A stretch of DNA of 64,000 bases, from positions 7,222,001 through 7,286,000 of the forward strand of contig NZ_CP054916.1 in the NCBI RefSeq assembly GCF_013364155.1, written 5' to 3'. Of the stretch, positions 38,644-47,565 are shown one piece after another. This DNA comes from Streptomyces sp. NA02950. GTDB lineage: Bacteria; Actinomycetota; Actinomycetes; Streptomycetales; Streptomycetaceae. A program made the position numbers and the translations under genes. A model generated the notes under the pieces. The model saw only the letters and a list, made by a program, of their open reading frames with translations. It was not told the DNA's origin and did not search any database. Position 1 is the first letter of the stretch; every line of letters starts with the position of its first letter.

Positions 38644-39548
38644 CGCCACTCCGTGACCGCGGGTTCATAGCCGAACCACCTGTTGATCGCCAGCATCGGC
38701 TGGTTGTCGCCGTCGTTGCCGGTGAACGCCTCGCGACAGCCCGCCGCCCGCGCGCGGTGCAGTGCGTCGTTCTTGGCCAGCTTCGCCAGCCCCCGGCCCC
38801 GGAAGGCGCGGAGCGTACCGGTCATCCCCGACCAGTACCGGCCGTGGCCGTCGGTATGCGCCACGCTGTAGGCGGCGACCGCCCCGTCCACCACGGCCAC
38901 CGTGGTCAGTTCGCGGTCCAGGGCGGGGTGTTCCCAGATCAGGGCGATCCACTGGTCGTACGGCAGCCGCCCGGCGTCCACGTCCCCCGGCTCGTCCTCG
39001 GTGCACTCCGCGTCCGCCTCGTACAGCGGACGCGGATCGGCGGTGAAGTCCGCCGCCGTCCGCAGCTCCACCCCCTCCGGCAACCCGTGCGGGTCCAGCG
39101 GCGGCAGCGCGGCCGTGCCGAGGTCCAGCCGCTGGATCCGGGACGAGCGGCCGCGGCGGTAGCCACGGCGTTCGGCGAACGTCACCGCGTGCGGGGCCTC
39201 CAGCGTCCAGGCGAAGACCTTCGCGGCCCCGAGTGCGGCGAGCCGCTCCTCCGCCGCGGTCACCAGCGCCGAACCCACACCCCGGCCGAGTGTGTCCACC
39301 CGCACCGAGGTGTTGGCGAAGGCGAGCCCCGGCTCGTCGCTCGCGTGGAAGACGCCGATTTCGGACGAGCCCACCACCTGGCCGCCCACCTCGGCGACCA
39401 GCAGCCGGTACTGCCGTTCGGCGGGGGCGCTCGCCACTTCCCAGGCCACGGTCTCCGCCGTGGTCACCAGATGGGGGAAGGCGGAACGGCGCGCCGCGGC
39501 CACGGCCTCCGCGTCGGCGGGACGGAAATCGCGCACGATCATGGTCAT
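38619..39548 (-). CDS. GNAT-family N-acetyltransferase (tandem domain)
   Basis: 309 residues; starts at 39548 (MTMIVRDF) or 39542. The N-terminal GNAT domain has FRPADAEAVAAARRSAFPHL, VASAPAERQYRLLVAEVGGQVVGSSE, and VDTLGRGVGSALVTAAEERLAALGA (acetyl-CoA-binding V-x-x-x-x-R-G-x-G-x-A/S). The second half repeats the fold: TTVAVVDGAVAAYSVAHTDGHG, GTLRAFRGRGLAKLAKNDALHRARAAG, NQPMLAINRWFGYEPA. Tandem GNATs of this length are common in Streptomyces, with one copy usually active. The substrate is unknown. The stop lies inside the remnant of the methyltransferase gene. It is divergent from the GntR gene. Confidence 0.9.
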   Translation of the reverse strand: MTMIVRDFRPADAEAVAAARRSAFPHLVTTAETVAWEVASAPAERQYRLLVAEVGGQVVGSSEIGVFHASDEPGLAFANTSVRVDTLGRGVGSALVTAAEERLAALGAAKVFAWTLEAPHAVTFAERRGYRRGRSSRIQRLDLGTAALPPLDPHGLPEGVELRTAADFTADPRPLYEADAECTEDEPGDVDAGRLPYDQWIALIWEHPALDRELTTVAVVDGAVAAYSVAHTDGHGRYWSGMTGTLRAFRGRGLAKLAKNDALHRARAAGCREAFTGNDGDNQPMLAINRWFGYEPAVTEWRYIRELTA

Positions 39549-39719
39549 GGTGTCGCAGGCTACGGTGTCCCCGTCCGGTGTGCCTCCCGATTTCCGGACA
39601 CCGATGTGACATCACACCAGCACATCACACAATGGGGAGGACAAACCCCCGCCGGGCCGCCGGACCGCCCGCCCCGACCACCGTCCGCACCGGACCCACC
39701 ACACGCCGAGGAGCCCCGC

Positions 39720-40097
39720 GTGGCCTTGCAGATCACCGTCGACCCGGACGCGGCGACCGCCCCCTTCGAGCAGATCCGCGCCCAGATCGCCGAACAGGCC
39801 CGCTCCGGCGCGCTGCCGGTGGGCTACAAACTGCCCACCGTGCGCGGCTTCGCCGAGGAGCTGGGGCTCGCGGCCAACACGGTCGCCAAGGCGTACCGGT
39901 CGCTGGAGTCCGACGGGGTGATCGAGACCCGTGGCCGCCACGGCTCCTTCGTGGCGGCGGCGGGTGACGCGGCCCGGCGCCGGGCGGCGGAGGCCGCCCG
40001 GACCTATGTCCAGCGGGCGCAACGCCTCGGCCTGGACCGCGCGGACGCGCTCGCCGCCGTCGAGGACGCGCTGCGGGCCGGGTACGACGCGTCCTGA
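39720..40097 (+). CDS. GntR-family regulator (YtrA-type, short)
   Basis: 125 residues from a GTG after GAGGAGCC. The winged helix occupies the N-terminal 70 residues: APFEQIRAQIAEQARSGALPVGYKLPTVRGFAEELGLAANTVAKAYRSLESDGVIETRGRHGSFV. The rest is a short dimerisation helix (AARTYVQRAQRLGLDRADALAAVEDALRAGYDAS), as in YtrA-subfamily proteins, with no ligand-binding domain. It is followed after 50 bp by the dimethylargininase gene in the same direction, so the two may form an operon. In other bacteria YtrA-type regulators often control ABC transporter genes, but none is here. Confidence 0.92.
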   Translation: MALQITVDPDAATAPFEQIRAQIAEQARSGALPVGYKLPTVRGFAEELGLAANTVAKAYRSLESDGVIETRGRHGSFVAAAGDAARRRAAEAARTYVQRAQRLGLDRADALAAVEDALRAGYDAS

Positions 40098-40147
40098 AAC
40101 CCCTGCCCGCACAACGGCCCGCGCCCGCACGCTCACCAAGGAGCCCC

Positions 40148-40924
40148 ATGACCAGCCGGAAAGCCCTCGTCCGACGCCCCAGCCCCCGTCTCGCCGACGG
40201 GCTGGTCACCCACATCGACCGAAAGCCGGTCGACCCCGCGCTGGCGCTGCGGCAGTGGGAGGTCTATGTCGTGGCGCTGCGCGCCCACGGCTGGGACACG
40301 CTGGAGGTGCCCCCGATGGACGAGTGCCCGGACGGCGTCTTCGTCGAGGACACCATGGTCGTCTACAAGAACGTCGCGCTGATCGCCCGGCCGGGCGCCG
40401 AGTCCCGCAGGCCCGAGACCGCCGCGGCGGAAGCGGCCGTGACCGGGCTGGGCTGCTCGCTCAACCGGGTCCGGGAGCCGGGAACGCTGGACGGGGGCGA
40501 CATCCTCAAGATCGGGGACACCCTCTACGTGGGGCGCGGCGGCCGGACCAACGCCGAGGGCGTGCGGCAACTGCGCGCCGTCTTCGAGCCCTTGGGCGCA
40601 CGGGTGGTCGCCGTCCCGGTCAGCAAGGTGCTCCACCTCAAGTCGGCGGTCACCGCCCTCCCCGACGGGACCGTCATCGGCTTTCCCCCGCTGGTCGACG
40701 ACCCTGCCGCGTTCCCCCGCTTCCTGCCCGTCCCCGAGGAGTCCGGCGCCCATGTGGTGCTGCTCGGTGGAGGCAAGCTGCTCATGGCGTCGAGCGCGCC
40801 CCGCAGCGCCGAGCTCTTCGCCGGTCTCGGCTATGAGCCGGTCCCGGTGGACATCAGCGAGTTCGAGAAGATGGAGGGCTGTGTGACCTGCCTGTCGGTA
40901 CGGCTGCGGGAGCTGTACGGCTGA
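40148..40924 (+). CDS. ddaH: N(G),N(G)-dimethylarginine dimethylaminohydrolase
   Basis: 258 residues from an ATG with AAGGAG upstream. Guanidino-hydrolase (pentein) fold with DDAH signature: a KALVRRPSPRLADGL opening, PPMDECPDGVFVEDTMVVYKNVALI (substrate Glu/Asp), LDGGDILKIGDTLYVGRGGRTNAEGV, catalytic His near 163 (VLHLKSAVTAL), and the nucleophile Cys248 in CVTCLSVRLRELYG. Arg and Glu contacts are in place. It hydrolyses dimethyl- and monomethyl-arginine to citrulline plus amine. A GntR regulator precedes it. It is convergent with the AAA ATPase gene 20 bp away. Confidence 0.95.
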   Translation: MTSRKALVRRPSPRLADGLVTHIDRKPVDPALALRQWEVYVVALRAHGWDTLEVPPMDECPDGVFVEDTMVVYKNVALIARPGAESRRPETAAAEAAVTGLGCSLNRVREPGTLDGGDILKIGDTLYVGRGGRTNAEGVRQLRAVFEPLGARVVAVPVSKVLHLKSAVTALPDGTVIGFPPLVDDPAAFPRFLPVPEESGAHVVLLGGGKLLMASSAPRSAELFAGLGYEPVPVDISEFEKMEGCVTCLSVRLRELYG

Positions 40925-40943
40925 GCGGCCGAAGGGCGGCGTT

Positions 40944-42203
<1,260 letters not shown>

Positions 42204-42243
42204 TCTTACCCTTTGTGGGACGTCAAGGTAAGGACCGGGCGGG

Positions 42244-42750
42244 TTGACGGCCGCGCGGCGGTGGCGGAGCGGCATGCTGCTCGCCGCCGGTACGGCCGCC
42301 CTGGTCGTACTCCTGACCACCTGCACCGGCCGGCCCGGTGAGGGAGAGGGGCCGCGGGGGACGGCGACGGTGACGACAGAGCCGCCGCACCGGCACTCGG
42401 CTGGGGATTCATCCATACCCAGTACAGCGCCGGCCAAGGCGCCGCGCGCCGGACGTACGGCCGAGAGGACGCCCCCCGGCCGCCGGGTGCCGCGGAACCA
42501 GCACCTCATGGGCTGGGGCGCGGACAACCCCGAGCCGTCGCCGGGCCACGGCGACTCCGCGGCCCCCGACCGCCGGGTCGCCCTGATGCGCCGCACCCGC
42601 GCCGCGCCCGTCCTCACCCTGTCTGCGCCCCCGACTGGATGAAGGGCGGCACACCGGGGCGCACCGACTGGTCGCAAGCGTCGTGGAGACCACGCCGAGC
42701 CCCGCCCGCCACCAGGACTTCGCCGAGCGTGTCGGGCGAGGGAACCGCTG
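42244..42750 (+). pseudogene. Frameshifted N-terminal remnant of a secreted glycoside hydrolase
   Basis: The frame from a TTG at 42244 gives a lipoprotein-like signal (LLAAGTAALVVLLTTC, lipobox TTC), a Pro/Arg linker, then NQHLMGWGADNPEPSPGHGD and VALMRRT, which look like the N-terminus of a glycosyl hydrolase barrel. It stops at 42640 because of an apparent one-base insertion in TCTGCGCCC. The next frame continues PDWMKGGTPGRTDWS. A second shift moves to TTPSPARHQDFAERVG, after which similarity ends. The catalytic domain is lost. It is probably dead, although a 132-residue lipoprotein could still be made. Confidence 0.6.
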
Positions 42751-43373
42751 CGGGCGTGCGGAGGCCGGGACGGTGCACCAGGCCCTGGGCGTCCGAGAGG
42801 CCCGGACCGCCCGCCCGCGGCCGAGGGCGAGGGTGAACTCCGGTGCCGGAAAGGGGTTCCCCGGCTCCGGCGCGCCGAGCAGACGGGCCCGCGACCGCAT
42901 GGCGGTCCAGACCTCCCGGTCCACGGCCGTCAGCTCACCCGGGCCGTATACACCGAACTCCCCGGGCCATTCCTGACTTCTTGTCGTACGGCCTGCCCGA
43001 CCCGTCGCACCGCGGGTCCGGCGGGCCGCCCGCGTCCCGGCGTGGATCAGCAGGAGCGTGAACGGCGCACGCAGCAGCGCGCCGATAGCTGCTAACGCGC
43101 CGCGAAGCCGCGAACGGTTGAGCACTCATCAAGGCCTCGCGCGCCGTGTGCGCCCGGAGTGCGCCCAGGGACGCTTGGGGCTGCCCGCCCCTGACAACGC
43201 AAGAATTTTGCCAACTACGCGCATGGATCGGTGCGTTCGACGGGATGACATAGCCATGTCATGTCGCTGAAACATGTGCGCGCGGCGTGACCGACGGTTT
43301 CGAACGCGATTGCCCCCGCCCGGGGTGATTGCGCCTCACATCGGCACAGCAGGGACCCTGCTAGGGAGATCGA
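42751..43373. other. 623-bp stretch with no clear gene; possible minus-strand remnant
   Basis: On the minus strand, 43125 down to about 42800 reads as a plausible protein start (hydrophobic LRGALAAIGALLRAPFTLLLIHAG, then GEFGVYGPGELTAVDREVWTAMRSRARLLG), with good codon bias but no recognised domain and no good ribosome-binding site. It runs on into the dead hydrolase gene, so it is most likely another remnant. The part nearest 43373 carries the SGNH hydrolase promoter. Confidence 0.35.
43245..43262. promoter_or_regulatory. Dyad upstream of the SGNH hydrolase
   Basis: ATGACAT-agcc-ATGTCAT, a perfect 7-bp inverted repeat with a 4-base spacer, lies 112 bp before the gene. It is a possible operator; there is no matching regulator nearby. 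Confidence 0.35.
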
Positions 43374-44180
43374 ATGAAACTGTCCAGACTCACGGCGACC
43401 GTTGGAGCGCTCGCCGTAGGCGCCGTCCTCGCCCTCACCGGGGCCGGCACCGCACACGCCACCGAGAACAGCGCGGGCCCCGCCTATGTGGCGCTGGGTG
43501 ACTCCTACTCATCCGGCGTCGGCGCGGGCAGCTACGACAGCTCCAGCGGCGGCTGCAAGCGCAGCACCAAGGCGTACCCCGCGCTCTGGGCCGCCTCCCA
43601 CTCCCCCTCCAGTTTCGACTTCACCGCCTGCTCGGGCGCCAAGACCGCCGACGTCCTCAACAACCAGCTCGGACCGCTCAACTCCGGCACCGGACTGGTC
43701 AGCATCAGTATCGGCGGCAACGACGCGGGATTCGCCGACGTCATGACCACCTGCGTACTCCCCGGTGAGAGCGCCTGCCTCAGCAAGATCGCCACCGCCC
43801 GGGCCTTCGCCCAGGACACCCTGCCGGGCAGGCTCGACCAGGTCTACAACGCGATCAGCGCCAAGTCCCCCTCCGCCCATGTCGTGGTCCTCGGCTACCC
43901 GCGCTTCTACAAGCTCAACGGCTCCTGCATCGTGGGTCTGACCGAGGCCGAGCGCTCCGCCATCAACGGGGCGGCCGACCTGCTCAACTCCATCACCGCC
44001 AAGCGCGCCGCCGACCACGGCTTCAGCTTCGGCGATGTCGCGAGCCGCTTCTCCGGCCACGAGATCTGCTCCGGCAGTGCCTGGCTGAACAGCGTCACCT
44101 GGCCCATCGACGAGTCGTACCACCCCAACGCCGCCGGACAGTCCGGCGGTTACCTCCCCGCGTTCTCGGCGGCCGCCTGA
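43374..44180 (+). CDS. Secreted SGNH/GDSL lipase-esterase
   Basis: 268 residues from an ATG with AGGGAGA upstream. Residues 1-30 are a signal peptide (GALAVGAVLALTGAGTAHA). The SGNH blocks are all present: block I YVALGDSYSSGVGAG (catalytic Ser near residue 44), block II with Gly around TACSGAKTADV, block III SISIGGNDAGF, and block V DESYHPNAAGQSGGY supplying Asp and His. Six cysteines support an extracellular enzyme. The closest style is the S. coelicolor secreted lipase/phospholipase A group. It is convergent with the kinase gene, whose stop lies 3 bp away. Confidence 0.93.
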   Translation: MKLSRLTATVGALAVGAVLALTGAGTAHATENSAGPAYVALGDSYSSGVGAGSYDSSSGGCKRSTKAYPALWAASHSPSSFDFTACSGAKTADVLNNQLGPLNSGTGLVSISIGGNDAGFADVMTTCVLPGESACLSKIATARAFAQDTLPGRLDQVYNAISAKSPSAHVVVLGYPRFYKLNGSCIVGLTEAERSAINGAADLLNSITAKRAADHGFSFGDVASRFSGHEICSGSAWLNSVTWPIDESYHPNAAGQSGGYLPAFSAAA

Positions 44181-44182
44181 CC

Positions 44183-45904
44183 TCAGCCGCCTTGGGACGA
44201 GGCCGAATCAGCGGCCGAATCAGCGGCCGAAAAGGAGGCCGAAGAGGAAGCCGAGGAGGAAGCCGAGGAGGAAGCCGAGGAGGAAGCCGAAGAGGAGGCC
44301 CCGTCCGTCGGGGCCTCCTCGCACACCACGGTGAAGGACACCTTCTCCGAGGTCACCGCCTTGGGGCTCCGCGCCTCCAGCGCGATCCAGTCCTTGCGCG
44401 CCCCGGGAGCCGCCTCCGTATGACGCAGCGTCCGGGACGATCCCGCCGAGCCGCCGGTGAACTCCAGCTTCTGCCAGCCCGGACCGGACACCTCACCGCT
44501 TCCGCTGATCCAGCGGTACTCCACGGTCGTGGGCGCGCGGTTCACCGTGACGGTCGCGGTGAAGGACGGCGCCTTGTCCTCCGGCGGGGGGCAGGTGCCG
44601 TGGTAGCCGCCGCGCACCGCCTTCACGATGATCGTGATGGTGAGGGACGGCCGTTTCGAGGACGAGGTGCCGTCCGCCGGACGGGAGGCCGTGTCGCCGC
44701 CCCCATCTGTACGGCTCGTACTGGCGCGGGGCTCAGGGCGGTCCTTGCCCCCGGCGGCGGGACCGGCGCTGTGCGAACCGCCGCCGCCCCGGGGAGCGTT
44801 GCCGTCCTCGCCGTTGTCGTTCAGCAGCGCCCAGGCCAGCCCGCCCAGCGCCAGCCCGGCCAGCAGTGCGCCCGCCGCCAGGGCGGCCACCGCACGGCGG
44901 GGCCGGTGGCCGGGCGGCGGCCCGCCGTCCGGCGGCGGGGAGAAGGGAGCGGGGGCGGGGGCGGCGTGGTACGGCGCGGTGTCCGGGCCGTTCGCCGCGA
45001 AGCCCGCCGACGGTACGGGTGGTACGGGTACGGGCGCGGGCACCGGGGCCGAGGCGGACCGGGGCGTACCGCCCGCCGCCACCAGCCGCAGCATCCGCTC
45101 CGCCTCCGCCGCCGTGAGCCGCAGCCGCGGATCCTTGTGCAGCAGCCCCTCCAGAACGGGCGTGAGCGGTCCGGCCCGGCGCGGCTCCGGCAGCGACGCG
45201 TCCACCACCGCGCGCAGCGTGCTCAGCGGGGTGTCCTGGCGGAACGGTGAGACGCCCTCGACCGCCGCGTACAGCAGGACGCCCAGCGACCACAGGTCGG
45301 CCGCGGGACCCGGCGGGGCGCCGAGGGCGCGCTCCGGCGCGAGGAACTCCGGCGAGCCCACCAGCTCCCCGGTCAGCGTCAGCGCCGAATCACCCTCCAC
45401 CACCGCGATACCGAAGTCGGTGAGCACCACCCGGCCGTCGTTGGCGACCAGTACGTTGCCGGGTTTGACGTCCCGGTGCAGCACCCCGACCGCATGGGCC
45501 GCCCGCAGCGCGGTCAGCACCTCGGCGCCGATGAACGCCGCCCGTGGGGGTGGCAGGCGACCCTCCGCCTCCAGGACGTCGGACAGGGACAGGCCGCGCA
45601 CCAGCTCCATCACGATCCAGGGGCGACCGCCCTCCAGCGCCACGTCGTATACCGTGACCACATTGCGGTGCGAGACCCGCGCGGCCGCCCGGCCCTCGCG
45701 CTCCAGCCGGGCGTAGAGCCGCCCGATGTCGCGGTCGCCGAGCCCGGCCGGGGCGCGGACCTCCTTGATGGCGACCTCGCGGCCCAGCGCCTCGTCGTAC
45801 GCCCGCCACACCACGCCCATCCCGCCGTGGCCCAGCACGTCCAGGAGGCGGTAACGCCCGCCTGCCACCCGCTCGCCCCGTCGCCCCGTACCCTCGTCGC
45901 CCAT
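44183..45904 (-). CDS. Membrane-bound serine/threonine protein kinase
   Basis: 573 residues from the ATG at 45904 with GGAGGG upstream. The kinase domain occupies about residues 15-275: YRLLDVLGHGGMGVVWRAYDEALGREVAIKEV (glycine loop, Lys), HRDVKPGNVL (catalytic loop), LTDFGIAV (DFG), GSPEFLAPERAL (activation segment/APE), DLWSLGVLLYAAVEGVSPF. A Pro-rich linker leads to one membrane helix (AVAALAAGALLAGLALGGLAWALL, near residue 350). The extracellular part has no PASTA repeats but a single Ig-like domain (ITIIVKAVRGGYHGTCPPPEDKAPSFTATVTVNRAPTTVEYRWI). It ends in a Ser/Ala repeat tail encoded by 12-bp repeats. It is a Hanks-type sensor kinase of unknown signal. Confidence 0.92.
   Translation of the reverse strand: MGDEGTGRRGERVAGGRYRLLDVLGHGGMGVVWRAYDEALGREVAIKEVRAPAGLGDRDIGRLYARLEREGRAAARVSHRNVVTVYDVALEGGRPWIVMELVRGLSLSDVLEAEGRLPPPRAAFIGAEVLTALRAAHAVGVLHRDVKPGNVLVANDGRVVLTDFGIAVVEGDSALTLTGELVGSPEFLAPERALGAPPGPAADLWSLGVLLYAAVEGVSPFRQDTPLSTLRAVVDASLPEPRRAGPLTPVLEGLLHKDPRLRLTAAEAERMLRLVAAGGTPRSASAPVPAPVPVPPVPSAGFAANGPDTAPYHAAPAPAPFSPPPDGGPPPGHRPRRAVAALAAGALLAGLALGGLAWALLNDNGEDGNAPRGGGGSHSAGPAAGGKDRPEPRASTSRTDGGGDTASRPADGTSSSKRPSLTITIIVKAVRGGYHGTCPPPEDKAPSFTATVTVNRAPTTVEYRWISGSGEVSGPGWQKLEFTGGSAGSSRTLRHTEAAPGARKDWIALEARSPKAVTSEKVSFTVVCEEAPTDGASSSASSSASSSASSSASSSASFSAADSAADSASSQGG
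44244..44291. repeat. 12-bp repeat x4 at the kinase 3' end
   Basis: GAGGAAGCCGAG repeated at 44244, 44256, 44268 and, with one change, 44280; degenerate copies extend from about 44206. On the coding strand it gives an SSSA-type repeat in the C-terminal tail, probably length-variable between strains. Confidence 0.9.
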
Positions 45905-45948
45905 GGCCGAGCCCTCCCCCCAACCGAGCAATTCGGGGTGAATGTACC

Positions 45949-47565
45949 TCAACCGAGCGTAGTTGCGGCCCCCCTGAGCACCAATCCGCATCCGAGCACG
46001 AGCACCACGGCTGCCGTGCCCACCGGGGAGGCGCGGTGGAGCGCCGCCAGCAGCCGGTGGCCGCGGCCCGCCGCGGCCGTACGGCGGGCGCTCAGCCTTT
46101 CCGCGGCCCGGTGTCCGAGCCGCACCACGGCGAACCCGGCGAGGGTGAGGGTCAGCGCCAGACCCAGCCCGTACGCCAGCACCAGCAGGAAGCCGAACCA
46201 CGCCTGCCCCAGGGCCGCCGCGCCCACCAGCACGATGACGGCGGAGGGACTGGGGACCAGACCCCCGGCGAAACCGAGCAGCAGTGTGCCGCGGAGGGTG
46301 GGCCGCAGCTCATGGGTGTGGCTGTGCCCGTCCCCGTGGTCATGGGTGTGCGTATGGGCGTGGGTGTGCGTAGGGGCGTGGTCGTGGGGGTGCGCGTGGT
46401 CGTGGGTGTGGCCCTGCTCGTGGTCATCCGTAGGGCTGTGGCTGTGGCCGTGCTCGTGGTCATGACCGTGGTGATGGTACTGAGGGCTCAGTTGCCGTCG
46501 GCGGCGCAGCGCCTTGCGCAGCAGCCGCGCCCCGGCCGCCGAGACCAGCACCCCGCTCGCGATGCCCAGCCAGGAGATCACCGAGGGCGCCGCCGCCGAG
46601 CCCGCCGTGACCAGCAGCCCCAGCGCGAACACACCCATCGTGTGGGTGACCGTCACCGACGCGCCCAGCGCCACCACATCGCGCAGCGCACTGCGTCCGC
46701 CCGCCGCCGCGGCCGCCGCCATCATCGTCTTGCCGTGCCCGGGGGCCATCGCGTGCATCGCGCCGAGCAGGACGGCGGTGCCGAACGCGGTGAGCGCGAA
46801 GCCGAAGGTGATGTCATGGCGCGCCACCATCGAGGTCAGCGCCTCGGTCCAGCGGTCGACACCGCGCGGCAGCACCCCGGAGGCCACCCCCTTCGCCGCC
46901 TCGTCGGAGGGGGACGCGGCGAGCGCCGGGCCGCCGGGCCGCGCCCGCAGGGTGACCGAGCGCTGGTCGGCCGGTGAGGAGAGCTGGTCCTTGGGGTAGC
47001 TGGTCAGCCGTCGCGAGGCGGAGTCCTTCGGCGCGTCGGAGCCGGAGAGCGTCATCCGGTCGCCCTGGGCCGTCATCTCCCGCCATCCGGGGCCGGTGCC
47101 GATGTCCTTCGGACGGTACGAGACGGCCGTCCGCTCATCCCGTGCCAGCGCGGCCGTCAGCCGGCACTCGACGCGCAGTGTCGGCAGCCCCGCCTGGCCG
47201 CGCCGAGTGTGTCCGGCGGTGTGGGCGGCGCGCACCGGCACCGCGCGCCCGTCGACGGTCAGTTGCGCCCCGCGTGCGGCGCTTGCGCACCGGCGCGCGG
47301 CCCATGTGTCCACCTCACGCGCCGAGAGGGCGTTGTCGCCGTTGCGGTCGATCTCCGGCTTCGCCTGTGAGGAGGGGATCTCGGCCAGGTCCTCGACATG
47401 GTCCACCCGCAGCTGTCCGGGGGCGACGACCAGACCGTCGTAGCGGTTGACGGTGAAGTTGCCGAGCGGATGGGCGGAGGCGCTGCCCGCGGGCAGCACG
47501 ACCAGGGCCGCCGCGCCGGTCAGAACGCCCGCGGCGGCCACCAGACGGCGGACGCGGAACCTCAT
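45949..47565 (-). CDS. Nickel/cobalt transporter-like membrane protein (RcnA/NiCoT type) with His-rich loop
   Basis: 538 residues from the ATG at 47565, overlapping the TPR gene's stop. Residues 1-32 are a signal peptide (SASAHPLGNFTVNRYDGLVV). The extracytoplasmic domain (about 33-245) includes IDRNGDNALSAREVDTW, which resembles an EF-hand, followed by beta-rich sequence. Six or more membrane helices follow, with LLGAMHAMAPGHGKTMMAAAAAAGG (HAxAPGHGK, the conserved metal-site helix of the family) and GFAGGLVPSPSAVIVL. Between them is a ~55-residue loop with some two dozen histidines. This is the RcnA-like group that exports or handles Ni/Co. As part of an operon with DUF4331 and TPR proteins, its cargo may differ. 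Confidence 0.88.
   Translation of the reverse strand: MRFRVRRLVAAAGVLTGAAALVVLPAGSASAHPLGNFTVNRYDGLVVAPGQLRVDHVEDLAEIPSSQAKPEIDRNGDNALSAREVDTWAARRCASAARGAQLTVDGRAVPVRAAHTAGHTRRGQAGLPTLRVECRLTAALARDERTAVSYRPKDIGTGPGWREMTAQGDRMTLSGSDAPKDSASRRLTSYPKDQLSSPADQRSVTLRARPGGPALAASPSDEAAKGVASGVLPRGVDRWTEALTSMVARHDITFGFALTAFGTAVLLGAMHAMAPGHGKTMMAAAAAAGGRSALRDVVALGASVTVTHTMGVFALGLLVTAGSAAAPSVISWLGIASGVLVSAAGARLLRKALRRRRQLSPQYHHHGHDHEHGHSHSPTDDHEQGHTHDHAHPHDHAPTHTHAHTHTHDHGDGHSHTHELRPTLRGTLLLGFAGGLVPSPSAVIVLVGAAALGQAWFGFLLVLAYGLGLALTLTLAGFAVVRLGHRAAERLSARRTAAAGRGHRLLAALHRASPVGTAAVVLVLGCGLVLRGAATTLG

Noticed and set aside
42409..43125. Minus-strand 238-codon gene
   Set aside because: Its second half is the antisense of the dead hydrolase gene; only the first ~110 codons have plausible composition. 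It is mentioned as a possible remnant, not called as a gene.
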